From Strigamia acuminata (taxonomy: Eukaryota; Arthropoda; Chilopoda; Geophilomorpha; Linotaeniidae): DNA of 60,000 nucleotides. Position 1 is the first letter of the stretch; each line of letters begins with the position of its first letter. A model generated the notes under the pieces. That model made no database searches, had not been told where the DNA came from, and worked only from the letters and a program-made list of their open reading frames with translations. The position numbers were made by a program, and so were the translations under genes. This document shows positions 48,945-60,000 of this stretch, piece by piece. The stretch lies in contig OX442314.1 of NCBI GenBank assembly GCA_949358305.1, positions 6,763,087 through 6,823,086 of the forward strand, in the 5' to 3' direction.

Positions 48945-49776
48945 CCTCTTTCACTCCTCTGCTCCCTGGCTGGGCTGGCGGTGATGGCGCCACGAAGCAT
49001 GTTTGGTTCCGGTGTTGGGTCATGTGACGGATAGCCTCGAACGGTGCGGAAATAACCTCGAATGTGAAATTTAATTAATTAATGGTTTTAGTGGTTCTGA
49101 AATGGAATAAAATGTATTTTAAATTAATGTTTGTTTAAGGGAATCCGAGGGAATCGGTTTGGTTAATTCGGAATATGATTTTCAATGTGAGTTTTGAAGG
49201 CAGTGATACGCATAAATGAACTGGAATTTGAAAACAACCTGCTCAATAAATTAATTAATTGAATTAATTGAATTAATGAATGTATAATAAATTTTATATT
49301 TTATTTCGCAGGTTGTTTTTATATTCCAGTTCATTTAAATCGATTCAGTTAATTTTAAATCAAATAAATTTGAAACAGAAATTTTATATGTAATTCACAA
49401 CTGAACTGGAAAAATAATAAGTTCGTGTAACTGAAAAAGAAAATTTAAAAAATGAAATAAAATGCTTCGAATGATTCGGAAAATATCTTTAAAATTCAAA
49501 AAATTATAATAATTTAATTTAATATGAATTTTCTACAACTTTTGATTTTAAAAAGCGGACACAACCGAACTGGAAAATCACTACACAGATTTCGAGATTT
49601 AAAATCCCGATCAAAACGACATAACAAACACAAAAAAAAAATATTCAAACAAAAAAACAACCGAAATAAACAAATAAAAACAAACAAAACCTCAATTCAA
49701 AACCCGGAAACAAAAAATTAAAAAACTAATAATTAATTCAACAAGGATAAATCCATGACGTAATTTTCTCGTCAAC
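48945..49776. other. Divergent intergenic region, PKD and PH-CaaX genes
   Basis: 832 bp between the two start codons, likely holding both promoters and 5' UTRs. I see no clear TATA or initiator. It contains the hairpin at 49214-49336. Confidence 0.5.
49214..49336. repeat. Hairpin between the divergent genes
   Basis: Arms AAATGAACTGGAAT...AACAACCTGC and their complement (about 28 bp, two mismatches) surround an AT-rich centre of AATTAATTG repeats. Confidence 0.65.
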
Positions 49777-50274
49777 ATGGCGCCCGCAACCCCGAACGAT
49801 TCCGTGTCCAAACCCGACGGTCCGCTTGCCCCGATCCAAGTCGAACCCAACGTGCGGCTTTCCCACGAGCAATCGTCCGGCTGGCTCTACAAAAAAGCCC
49901 GCTTCTCCCAAAAATGGAGGCGGCAGTGGTTCCTAGTTGACAGGAACGTCCTCAGATATGGCAACTCGGAAAAGGTGAAACACATCTATAAAAAAAAAAA
50001 CGGAATTTTTGTCGACAAAAGTGAAAAATTGCATATTTTTGCACGAATTTTGCAGGAAAACGGCAAGAAAATAGTGCTGGAAGGCGCCAGGATCCTGGAA
50101 TCAAACATGGACAATAAAATGCACGCGTTTTCGGTGCAACCACGAGCGGGCAAACGAATTTACTACCTGCAAGCCGATGACGAAATCAGCAGGAATAAGT
50201 GGATGCAGACCATTTGTTTCGCGAAGATGGTGAACGGGATCGAAGAGAAAGGAAGCGCGTGTGCGATTTTGTAA
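49777..50274 (+). CDS. Small PH-domain protein with C-terminal CaaX box
   Basis: Two exons, 49777-49974 and 50056-50274, spliced at AAAAG|GTGAAA ... TTTTGCAG|G to give 138 aa. The 81-nt intron is a multiple of three without stops, so the unspliced frame is also open (165 aa). The short form is preferred because the inserted 27 residues break the loop between PH strands. After a 33-residue Pro-rich leader, SGWLYKKARFSQKWRRQWFLV and then YYLQADDEISRNKWMQTI are the typical PH start and end helix. The last four residues, CAIL, fit a geranylgeranylation CaaX box. Predicted role: prenylated, phosphoinositide-binding membrane protein. I do not recognise the exact orthologue. It is divergent from PKD. 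Confidence 0.85.
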   Translation: MAPATPNDSVSKPDGPLAPIQVEPNVRLSHEQSSGWLYKKARFSQKWRRQWFLVDRNVLRYGNSEKVKHIYKKKNGIFVDKSEKLHIFARILQENGKKIVLEGARILESNMDNKMHAFSVQPRAGKRIYYLQADDEISRNKWMQTICFAKMVNGIEEKGSACAIL

Positions 50275-50635
50275 AAATGATAATGCGTTCACTTCACGAA
50301 TTTCTAGTCATTCGTTTGGAAACAGGAGAGAGAGAGAAAAATCTGGAAAAACAATCAATTTTTTTAGTTATTTGCATACGAAAACGTGGAAAACGACGAA
50401 AGCATAAATTATAGCGGATGAAGAATTTCGGCAGCCATTTTGTCAGCTTTTTGAAGGGTCGTGCGAATCCGACCGGCACCGGCACCAAACGGGGGCCCAC
50501 CAATTTCTACAACTACAATGAAACCAAATATAACCAAAAAACAATTGAATTTGTACTTTTCTAGCTTTTAGTGTGGGTGGTGAATCGGAGACTTGCAGTG
50601 AACATGGGTTGTGCCGAATATTTAAAAAGCCGAAT

Positions 50636-50641
50636 AATAAA
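50636..50641 (+). terminator. Polyadenylation signal for the PH-CaaX gene
   Basis: AATAAA, 362 bases after the stop codon, the first clear signal downstream. Confidence 0.4.
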
Positions 50642-51882
50642 CAAAACAAAAATTAATTTAAGTATGAAAGAATTAATTTTTACATTAAGAAAATGCAATT
50701 TCTATGTTAAATGCAATTTAACGGTTAAAAAAATGCAATTTTTACGGTAAATAATGCAATTTTTACGTTAGAAAATGCAATTTTTACCTGAATAAATGGC
50801 ATTTTTAGCTATAAATATATTTATCTACTAAAATGCAATTTATATATGGAAATTATCAGTAAAAGGCAAAACTTTAAGTTGAAAATGCAAATCGTACTAA
50901 TTTTATCATTATTCAGTCGAATAACAATCTTCGGTGTTTTGGCCGAAAAGTCTGATGTATTCGGTGCAACCTAAATGGTACACAACGAAACTGAAGGGCG
51001 AAACAGTGGTTTTCGAGTTTTCGAGTTTTCGAATGCAATTAAGTGTTTTATTTACATTCCGACAAAGTATTGTTAGCATCGATTACCAAAAAAGGATTTT
51101 TTTTTTTAGTTTTATGTTTATAAACAAGTACAATTTATACAGATTGAATAACTTATAATATAAATATATAATTTTTATTTAGATGAACATTCTTTTGTAA
51201 AAGCAATCTTTTTGTAACATTTGGAATAACTCAATTTTTTCAAGTCTTTCGGCAGCTGCTATTGGTTGAAAGTTTGGGTGTGTGAAATTGTGCATGAGGA
51301 AACAAAAAAAGAATGTTGTTTTTGTTAAATTTTGCAGAAAAAAATAAACAAAACAAAAATGATGAAAAAAAAACATATTTCAAATATATTATATGTTATT
51401 ATTGCATTGTTAGTATTAATTACGAAATATCATTCCATGTAAAGGCAAAGAATATTGAATATATATAAATATAAATATAAATATACATATGGTACAGTAT
51501 CATCACGTTAAACGATAAAGGATTAGTCGTTTTCATTCTTTCGTTTTATTTTTTTCGGTTCGGTCGCAATTTGACAAGTGGTTTGTTTCACTCAATTTTC
51601 CACCATTTTGTAAAGTATGGTTGATTGTGGCCAACTCGTGTTGATTTAGTGATAATAAACATTTCTGAAATCGAATTGTGTGGCTACCTATTATTTTAAT
51701 GACGCGCTGTAATTGGTCGAGATATATCAGGCGATGCGAGTTCGTTTCTTCAACATGTTTTTTTTAAAAACGATGTTTTTTGAGGTGTTATCTTTTTTTT
51801 TGCTCCTAAACCCTCCAAAACTAACATTATTCGGTTTTAACAAAGTCTGCAAGGAGTATTTTCATAAATGTTTCTCAATGTA

Positions 51883-51993
51883 CAGTCGTGTTCAAAAAAC
51901 TGCCACTAGGTTATGTCTGCTGTACAAGTATTATACAAGTTTTATCACCTGTTGATGTCTAGTGTCTAACCTAGTGGCAAAACACGAAACTAC
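51883..51993. mobile_element. Very short Tc1-type MITE
   Basis: Left CAGTCGTGTTC...ACTGCCACTAGGTTA and right AACCTAGTGGCAAAACACGA are inverted copies. CAGTCGTGTTC is a typical Tc1/mariner terminus. The right end is imprecise. Confidence 0.5.
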
Positions 51994-52059
51994 TCACAAT
52001 TTCAATTGCCAGCCTAGAGTGCACCCAAAATCGCAGCATTGAAAATAATGACCAATGGA

Positions 52060-52240
52060 GGAAATTTAGAAAAAAAATTTGGCAAGATTTTGAAAAAATT
52101 TGAGAAGATTTTGAAAAAATATGGAAAGATTTTAAAAAAAATTGGAAAGATTTTGAAAAAATTTGGAAAGATTTTGAAAAAATTTGGAAAGATTTTAAAA
52201 AAAAAATTGGGAAGGTTTTGAAAAAATTTGGAAAAAATTA
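52060..52240 (+). repeat. 21-bp tandem array
   Basis: GATTTTGAAAAAATTTGGAAA about eight times; the period makes an artefactual KILKKFG repeat frame. Confidence 0.85.
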
Positions 52241-52453
52241 CAGATAATGTTGACGTATTCTGATGTTGGGTGTTTGACTTATTTTAGCTTACTGGTAGAA
52301 AATAAATTAATAGCTTATGGAGAAAAAAATACTTTTTATTACAACATATCAAAATATTGGAATATAAGACAGCAATCATTTGGATGAATTAATTCAATTG
52401 CAAAAAATATGCATTGTGACACTTTATTGCTACTTTGTACGCTATTAACTAGG

Positions 52454-52551
52454 TTAATACATAGTTTGCAGCAAGTACTTTTCCCTTACAATTACAAGTA
52501 TATCGGGGTTGTTGTAAGGGAAAAGTACGCGTCACAAACTGTGTAATATAC
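52454..52551. repeat. Long hairpin, about 39-nt arms
   Basis: A perfect 17-bp core, GTACTTTTCCCTTACAA (52475-52491) with its complement at 52512-52528, extends outward through AGTTTG to ATAC with a few mismatches. The loop is 20 nt. Confidence 0.65.
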
Positions 52552-53073
52552 AGTTTGTATAAAAATTATTGCAAAACTTAATTTCAGTTTCACTTAAGTA
52601 AATCAGCACGAAAAAGAATAAATTGAGAAAAATGTCCATTGAGTTAAATTAGTGAGAATGAATTCTTCTGAGAATGTTAGTCCGGGATAGAGCTATCTGG
52701 TGCTGTCTAGACATGAGGAATGATTCATTTAGTATATCTAAATTCGAAAACATGTATTACAACTTAGTGTAAACAGTCAAATGATGATTTCCTCATCTCA
52801 AGTTTCAAACAAAAGATTTTGCTTCCTATATTCATTAGATCGACAACAATCTAGCAGTACAAAAAAGTACTTACACTTGAGTCTTGATAACTTGTTGCTA
52901 AAAGACCAGATTTTCAAAATCTACCTACGCTTACACAAAGTAAGTACAGTTGAATTATATAAACACCGATCGACAAATCGTTACAAAAAATGAGTAAAAA
53001 AAAGATTTAGTAGTATGGAGATGTCAAAATACTGTACAATCCTTAACAAAAGGGATAATCCCCAGCCCTGGTA

Positions 53074-53326
53074 TACTCTAAACCCCGATACAACGTTAGT
53101 TAACCTATTTACAATTGGTTGAGCCGGATTACGCCTAACTGTGGACTGCTCTACTACGCGGAAAAGTAGTTGTGTCTAAGCATCACCTTTAACAATGAAA
53201 AAAGTGTTGGTAATCGATAACAATGTCTGGAATTCAATTCCAATTCTGGTGTTATGGACTACTTTTTTGTGCCTCTACACCAGCGATACGGCTGGAGTTA
53301 GGTCAACGTTGTATCGGTTTAGAGTA
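53074..53326. mobile_element. 253-bp MITE with TA flanks
   Basis: Left TACTCTAAACCCCGATACAACGTT (in two parts) and right complement TACTCTAAACCGATACAACG, next to TA. Lies just beyond the Dispatched stop codon, possibly within its 3' UTR. Confidence 0.75.
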
Positions 53327-53476
53327 TAGTAACGGTACCAAAACGCAGAACTACGTTTGTTGTTCCAGCATCATCTCTTGATGAGAATTGTTTTCCAACA
53401 TGACTCCTGGATGTTACTTCTGCTACATCGATGGTGTTGGACGTAGTCTACGTCAAAAACATGCAAAAACTTATGG

Positions 53477-56400
53477 CTAAACTTCTGGATCTCTTCTCTG
53501 CCAGATATCAGTCCCATTCTTAGAGTTTGGAAACACAGTTGCAACGTCGCTACAGCTCGCTCGAACATCGCCCGTCGCTTCGATTGCTCCGGTGGGCAAA
53601 CTCACCTTCCTAGGAGAGAGCGCGGCAAATGCCGACAAACTACGATCACCGTCTGAAAATGTCACCGTCAAACTACCGGATCTTTGCCTATTGCTTCTCC
53701 TCAATCGACTATGTCTGCGCAGAGAACCTCTCGTAGGCCTCTGATGAGGGGTGGCCAGCGGTTCCAACTCGTGGCTTTCGTTGGCATTGTTCGGATTCGG
53801 ATAACTAGCGCTCGAAGTGGACAGTGTCGATTCAGATACTGCATAATTGTATACAGTTTTGTCGATGTGCACCTCTCCGGTGGCCGTGCAGCAGCAACTC
53901 ACTGTCGGATACTGCAACTGCAATAGTTTCTTCTCCGGTCCAATTAGCCGAAGAACGGATTGGAAGAAAAAAGTGGAATACAACCAGCTGGTGACCATAA
54001 GAATCATAACAAAAGTGCCGATCTGTGTGTAACTTAGCACCGAAGAACCACTCATGCACAACCCTGCAATAAATGTCGTAAAGGCTGCCATGCTGATGGG
54101 ACTACCCATACGCGACAACGAAAAAATCACTGCAGATTCCCGGTCTTGTTCGGACGACAACTTGTAGGCCACCCCATAGTGCAGCGTAAAGTCAACAGCC
54201 AATCCTATGGCCACAGTGGCCGCAATGGACTCTAAGACGTTCATCTTCCAACCAAGAAGTACAAGGCTTGCCATGGTGACGCAAATGATACTGGCAACGG
54301 TAACAACGGCGTACAAGCTGACAAAGACGTTGAGCGTTGTCAGGAATACAACGACGAACGAAACGGCCATAGCAGCTCCGATAGCTTCAACCGTGCCGTA
54401 CAAAAGACTTCTTTGGAGGTCATAAAAACCCAGGTAGCTAGTGAACCATCCATTTTTCATTCCTGGCGGTGCAGTCTTCAGTTTCTCTTCCATCCAACCC
54501 TCTACTTGTTTAACAAACTTGTCTATTTCAGTATAGGACAATGTTTCTGGCTGATTGCTGTCGTACTCGACAACTATCGCTTCGATCTTGTAGGTCGTTT
54601 TGGAAAAGCGCGGACCAGCAATCCCGGGAAGACGGTACATCACCGGAGTTTCGTACAGGGAATTGATTCCATCGTGGATGCACTTGTTGAATACTGGCTC
54701 CGAAAAGGGAAACGGTGATCTTTCGCAGCAGGGAGATCTATTGATCAAGTTCGGATCCACGCACCTTCTGGTCATCCACGACTTGAAAGTCTCGATGAAG
54801 CAATTTGGCAAAAGCGCTCCCATGGTCGATTGGTAGAACGGTTGAGCTCTTAGTTCTTGGCAGAAGCTAAGCAGCCATTTCTGGGATTCGGGATGTACTA
54901 TGTCGAACGTTTCGTCGATTTCGAGGGTTCCTTTACTCGCCGGATCCAGATAATCGCCGTTGTCGACTGGCTTGATTCCCCAAACAAAGGTCAACGGCAG
55001 CTTGAATAAGGCATTGGCATTCTTCATCTTCTCGAACCAGAAATGGTTCTTCAGTCGAAGATCGTATATCTCGAACGGGTGATCGGAAGATAGGATTTGG
55101 AATTCTTCCGAATCGGGTAGACGAAGGCCGGGATAGTAGAAGACGACTAGAACGCTGCAGAGAGCGGCTGCGCTTAGCAGGATCAGCCAAAGGTATCGCG
55201 GTTTGATGACGATGCACGGAAGAATCTTTTCGAAGAATATCCGCGCCCACTCCATGCAACGGTAGTGAAGTTTCCACAGAACATTGCACACCCGAGAACA
55301 AAATGTGTAGCGCTGCAATTGTGGCGCGTAGAGACCAAAAGGAGGAATGCAAATGCAGCAATTGAAGGAACACCAGCGTTCAGCAATAACTATGGTTGCT
55401 GGAAGCCACGTGACCATGAGTATAAAATTGACCAAAACGGTAGTTCCCGCAAAGAGACTGAAAACATATAAACATCAATGATAACCGATCATGTACACTT
55501 TGCTGCAGGAACTTACCTAAAGCATTTAATAGCAGTAATATTGCTGACATAACTGGCATAAAATGCAGTTGCTGTGGTCAGGCTTGTAACAAACATGGAT
55601 ACAGTTGCATGCTTCAAGGTGTCCCCAACTAGTTTCACTAAAGTCCCATTATTTCTCTCCGATTTTGCACAGGCCCAGACTTTACAGTAAATGAACGCAT
55701 CATCGGCACCAACACCTGCAATTCATAAACAAAAGAAATTAGTCAGTCTTTTAAGAGGTAAACAATAACAACAATAAAGAAAACTTTAAAGAATAAGAGG
55801 TAGCAAGAACATAATAGAGAGGTTCTGCCAGGCGTAGAACCGGAACGGCAACTTGTAGAGTAAGCTCCGCCCACCCGTTGCCTCGCCCGTTGCCATTGTT
55901 TTCACGACGTCTGGACCCTCCATTACACGTTGCAAACGCGCGCGCAACGTGAAGCTTACTACCTTAGCTCCACCCCATGACGTCAGCACAAAAAGTTATG
56001 ACGTTTCGGCTTTCCAGCGTCAGCCGTTCCCGTCTAACGCCTGGCAGAACCTCTCTAACCACTACATTATTGCTTGATTCCAGCTTTAATATACAGTACT
56101 GTAGGAACATCAAAGCATAAAGACTAATAAAAAATGAAGAAATATAAACACATACATTAGCACTGATCTAAACACAAGTAAGTTCTTCGGCTTGCTCCTA
56201 ACACAAGTAAGTTCTTCGGCTTGCTCCTAACACAAGTAAGTTCTTCGGCTTGCTCCTAACAGAAGTCGATCTCGATTTACTTATGAGAAAATCAAAACTC
56301 CTTTTGTCGTAACCCGACCTATCTAGATTTCCCAGTATAAATTTATTCCCGTGGCCCAACCTATCCAGATTTCCCGGAACTAAATTTGTCCTAAGTTCAG

Positions 56401-59400
56401 CCCTAGTCGAAGATGGTCTGGTGAGCGCTTTGGATAACTTCCAAACAACTGGAAATGCAGGAGGCCATCTATCCATCTACATCTGCATACGTATGCAAGC
56501 AGAAAATATCAGCACAATGTGCAAAATAGTTACCACAACAAAGTGAGAAGGGAAAGACATGAATAGGAACATCAACTGTTATGTTTCACTATGTGTCCCT
56601 ATTGTACTATACAATAGCACACAGTGTAAAACCTATTTGTTGTTTGGCCGTAGTTACTTACCAATTACAATCACCGATGCAAGTATATTCATAAAAGGAA
56701 AAAACTTCACTTCAAACACAAATGTATATAAACAATATGCAATTCCCAATGAGAATAAAATGGCTAACACAGTCATGATGGTGATGAGAAAAGAACTAGT
56801 ATACATCCACATGAGAAAAAAAATGAGTAGCAAAGCCAAGGCTAAAAACACGGTGTCGTGGAGCAAATATCCATCGAACAAAGTATTCTTAAGGCCCATG
56901 TCCATCGCAACGATCCGGACGTTGCTGTCGGATAAAACTTGTTTCTCCAATGCTTGGTAGTAAGGCAGGACTTTTGAAGAGCAGGCCACCGGTAAGAAAG
57001 ACATGGCATATTTCAGATGTGTGTTGTTCGGCTGGGCTTTACTCAAAAAGCCGATATCCGTTAAATAGTGAAGTATCGTGTAGACGGCGTTGTGCAAAGT
57101 GCAATTCCTTGGAATATCCTGGCATGACTCTTCATTTTCAAAGCAGTCAGGTTTCAGCTCCAGCTGGTGGTAAAATTTTGAACATCCTTGAATAATTTTC
57201 ACTAAATAGTCAACGTCTTCTTGCACAAAAGCATGACAACTAGTTTTGTTCCTCAGTAGGAGGAGATAGTTGGGCAAAGACCAACTAGGACAACACTTGC
57301 CATTCATTCTCAGTTCACATAAGTCATAAAATTCAGGTACAGATTTCAGTTTCAGTTGCTCAACAAAACACATGGATTGGAGGGAATGGACCGTCAGGAG
57401 ACTTTCATCGCTGACACTTTCAAATATCACTCTTGAGTAACTGCTGGCTGAAATAGAAGAACATAATTACTAATGTTTTAAATGCTCCAAATTGCTAAAC
57501 ACATGCACAAATTTTCATTATAATTGTCAATTACTATTAAGGGATACCCAAAAATAACAGGCCTCTTCTACTACTAACCGCACCCATGTGTATTGGGGCC
57601 GCAAGTATTTTTTAATGTTGCAAAAAATAAAATGTTAAAATTCAAACCCTAAAAAATGCTTCTAATCAAACCAAATAAAAGTAGCTTAAAGAACAAACAT
57701 TGGGCTTTATTTTTTTTAAAAAATGAATTTTTAACTTAAATGGGCCAAAGGTTATGTCTATTTGAATATGCGGTACTTGGCACAAGTGTATTTGGCCACC
57801 ACGCTAATTGCCTCAAGTGAGTTGGGCCGGCAGAAAAAGCTTAGCACCACATTCAAAAAATCACAAAAAAAAACGGTTTCTGCAGAAAATCATTGTTTAT
57901 TTGAACAATACATTTCAATATTTTGTTGCATAACCAAAATTTTGTATGTGATTGTGCAGGCCAAGTCAAAACCTAAATGTGATAGGTTGGATCACTGAGC
58001 AATTGACTTGACTTTATGCTTAGAATCATTTTTCTGCTGAAATATCCATGTCAAAGGCAGTTTATCATCTGCAAATGGAAGCATAACAATTCTCCAATAC
58101 TTTTTTATAAGTATATTGGTCCATGATACCCTTAATTTAATGTTGTGGACCGATACACATACAGGAAACCATCCCCAAGCCACCGCAATAGTAAACCTAC
58201 CATAAGACACACTCGATTTTAGAAATGTTTGTATGGAGAAAATATGCATCTTAAAACTGAAGAAATACCATATTAAATGTAAATTTCTTGTGCTTGAATG
58301 TTTAAAGAAAAATTTTGCAGTTTTGGATTTGTCACGTGATTTCAATTCTACCAATCATGTGCATAATTGCAAAAACACAAAATCAAGCAAAAGATAGTTT
58401 TTGCTCTTTTGGCAAGCAATTTTGAGACTTGTCAAACACAAAACAAAATGGCAGTGGCCAAGGTCATTCCTAGCAGCCATCACAAATAATTTGCAAAGTA
58501 CAAAGCAATTGCAACTAATTTAAAAAAAATTTCATTTTGTCGTATGAATTGTGAAAAGTTTTTTCTACATCACATCATATTAAGGGGTTTCATATATGAT
58601 GCGCTGAAAGCGCTGAAGTTATTATTCCAATAATCACAATCGCTCTATTATTGAAGACCCACGCCAGGTTCAATTGATTATACTACTGTCACATGACTTC
58701 CGGTTATGTTCTGTTATGTTTTAAGCATGAAAAGCTCCTTTTTCAGTGATTATAAATAAGCGCTGAAACGCTGAAGCGATTATTCATGTGATTGGCCCAC
58801 GCAAGTCACATGATAATCACTTCAGCAGAATAATCGCCATAATCACTTCAGCACTTTCAGCGTATCATTTATGAAACCTCAAGTCGCATGAAATCCTGCG
58901 ATTTGATTTCATCAAAAATTTTTTGATTAATACAAAATTGCAGAATCGTACATTTAATGAAACCCCTTTCGTATTGGATTTCCCACTAGGTCGGAGCCTA
59001 AAGCCGCAACTTTTAAGTTTACTTTATTTTTATATTTCTGCTATTCCACATTATTGCTAAGCTCCACAGTAGCATGAAATGAAAAATATTTTATTTACAA
59101 GGTTCTCCGCAGAAGAAATCCGACGAAAGAAAATGTTGAGGAAGCGATTCATCTTGCACCAGCAAGTGCCCATTTTCTTTTAAATTTTCCAACATCACCC
59201 AGTCATTCTCCATCAAATGATCCCTGGCATGAGACTTGGTTTCATTCCCAGTAACAATGCCAAATTCTCTCACAGGATCATCTTTCTGCATCTAAAAAAA
59301 AAATAAAAAAAAAAAAAAAGAAAAATCAATAAATTGGATCAATTGCTGATTGGTGTTCCATACTGATGTTTCCTTCATCTTGGTTGTTGGTAATGATGAT

Positions 59401-59546
59401 GATGCAGCAAATTTTTTGAAAAATTTAGAAACATAAGCATGTTCAATTGGATTAAGGGTAAAAGGTCCTGAATATGTTGCAGCTTCTATCAAATTATTCC
59501 AAGCAGTTTCCCTTTGTGAATAAACAGTGCCTCTAGGAGAAAACCC
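53477..59546 (-). CDS. disp: Dispatched (RND-type Hedgehog exporter), 3' five exons
   Basis: Exons in transcript order: 59364-59546, 59099-59291, 56662-57447, 55517-55715, 53477-55457. Phases agree and introns are GT-AG, giving 1113 visible aa; the N-terminus and first membrane helix lie beyond the window. Features: [12 protein letters not shown], the conserved start of the first extracellular loop; a Cys-rich loop ending [15 protein letters not shown]; sterol-sensing-domain helices with GVGADDAF; further helices [20 protein letters not shown]; a second loop; the second helical bundle with [14 protein letters not shown] and SYTQIGTF; and a Ser/Arg-rich cytoplasmic tail. The Asp residues in GxxxDD and GxxxD are those needed for proton- or ion-driven transport in RND proteins. 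Known role: releasing cholesterol-modified Hedgehog from producing cells. The family assignment rests on these motifs; Patched and NPC1 are less similar. Confidence 0.93.
55817..56055. mobile_element. 239-bp MITE with TA flanks
   Basis: Ends GAGAGGTTCTGCCAGGCG and CGCCTGGCAGAACCTCTC, a perfect 18-bp inverted pair between TA dinucleotides. GC-rich, in the Dispatched intron 55716-56661. Confidence 0.9.
56171..56257. repeat. Three perfect 29-bp tandem repeats
   Basis: Unit AACACAAGTAAGTTCTTCGG followed by CTTGCTCCT. Each contains AAGTAAGTT, a donor-like sequence on the plus strand, not on the gene strand. Confidence 0.9.
57448..58581 (-). other. Dispatched intron, left part
   Basis: Non-coding. 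A frame at 57992-58354 has no support. No repeat beyond simple A/T runs recognised. Confidence 0.5.
58582..58968. mobile_element. 387-bp MITE in the Dispatched intron
   Basis: Outer ends AAGGGGTTTCAT and ATGAAACCCCTT. Inner inverted segments GCTGAAAGCGCTGAAGT and ACTTCAGCACTTTCAGC lie at about 58602 and 58842. Flanks tcatatt and tcgtatt may be a mutated 7-8 bp target duplication, which would fit hAT-like elements. Confidence 0.65.
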
Positions 59547-60000
59547 CTTTTGAAAAAATAAAAAAAATTAAAAAAATTAATAAAATAAATTAGTTTAAGT
59601 CTGTTTATGTTATTTTTTTTTTCTTCTAATTTTTCATGTAACTGATAAAATTCTAGTTTTCATTTCTAAGAAATTCCCAAGGGCATTCCAGAGCTTGTAA
59701 AATAAAAAAAAAACTCATGGCAAAGCATTCATTTTTCCAAGAGTAAACAAACATTAAAGGTTAAATGTTTGTAAACAAAACTCTCAAAAATCATTTAGCA
59801 ACTAATTATAAGCAATCAATCTGAGACAAACAAGAGAAAACACTTATTTTCCCAAATTTTCAAGAGTTTCTTTGCTTTTACTGCAGCTCCCCCTTAGCTT
59901 TTCTGCATTGCTTAAGCGGTAAACATATACAATATTCAGCATTAATTTTTTTTTAAATTAATTATTAAAGGAAACATTTTTAAAAAAATATTTTCCAACT
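59547..60000 (-). other. Intron upstream of the first visible Dispatched exon
   Basis: AT-rich, non-coding as far as seen. Upstream exons of Dispatched should lie beyond the window edge. Confidence 0.55.

Larger units (their letters stand above)
50642..53476. other. Intergenic region between the PH-CaaX gene and Dispatched
   Basis: Convergent 3' ends. Repeats of AAAATGCAATTTTTA occur at about 50690-50900, with the separate elements at 51883, 52060, 52454 and 53074. No gene recognised. Confidence 0.5.

Noticed and set aside
52039-52221. KILKKFG repeat peptide
   Set aside because: Artefact of a 21-bp tandem repeat.
59091-59492. Separate short genes at the right edge
   Set aside because: Correct splicing (donor at 59363, acceptor at 59292; donor at 59098, acceptor at 57448) joins them in frame to Dispatched as its first extracellular loop.

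Overview
This is an animal nuclear window, probably from an arthropod or a similar invertebrate. The evidence is intron-rich metazoan genes (protein kinase D, Dispatched), a perfect run of the arthropod-type telomere repeat (CCTAA/TTAGG) at 44203-44231, and a heavy load of Tc1/mariner-type elements, TA-flanked MITEs and LTR retrotransposons. The taxon is an inference.

Layout. 1-4205: AT-rich non-coding DNA with a small Mutator-like element carrying a SWIM zinc-finger remnant. 4206-19967: a decayed Ty1/copia element whose 5' LTR was later split by a 12.9 kb, apparently intact Ty3/gypsy-type element (4283-17151, 820-bp LTRs that look identical, 4-bp target duplication AATG). 20-28 kb: inverted repeats, a 20-bp tandem array, a Tc1/mariner element with a duplicated inverted end, a second Tc1 remnant and a possible TTAA-type MITE. 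28423-48944 (minus): a complete 19-exon protein kinase D gene (884 codons before the stop, by my exon phasing), its introns full of MITEs and tandem repeats. 49777-50274 (plus): a two-exon gene for a small PH-domain protein ending in a CaaX box, divergent from the kinase. 53477-59546 (minus): the last five exons of Dispatched; its 5' end lies beyond the window.

The most unusual item is the gypsy element. It has an ATG-free leader of about 700 nt, a proline-tRNA-type primer site, and a 1046-residue Gag with a long charged coiled coil. Gag and Pol are linked by a textbook A AAA AAC -1 frameshift site followed by a stem at 6-nt spacing. A third gene downstream of pol, best modelled as two spliced exons (967 aa), replaces env. 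It has no signal peptide or membrane segment but has Arg/Ser-rich, strongly basic and proline-rich tracts. I do not recognise its family. Strong splice donors in the LTR and a polypyrimidine-preceded acceptor before the third gene suggest a spliced subgenomic mRNA.

The host genes look independent. PKD is a diacylglycerol-responsive Ser/Thr kinase, Dispatched an RND-type exporter of lipid-modified Hedgehog, and the PH-CaaX protein a predicted membrane-associated adaptor.
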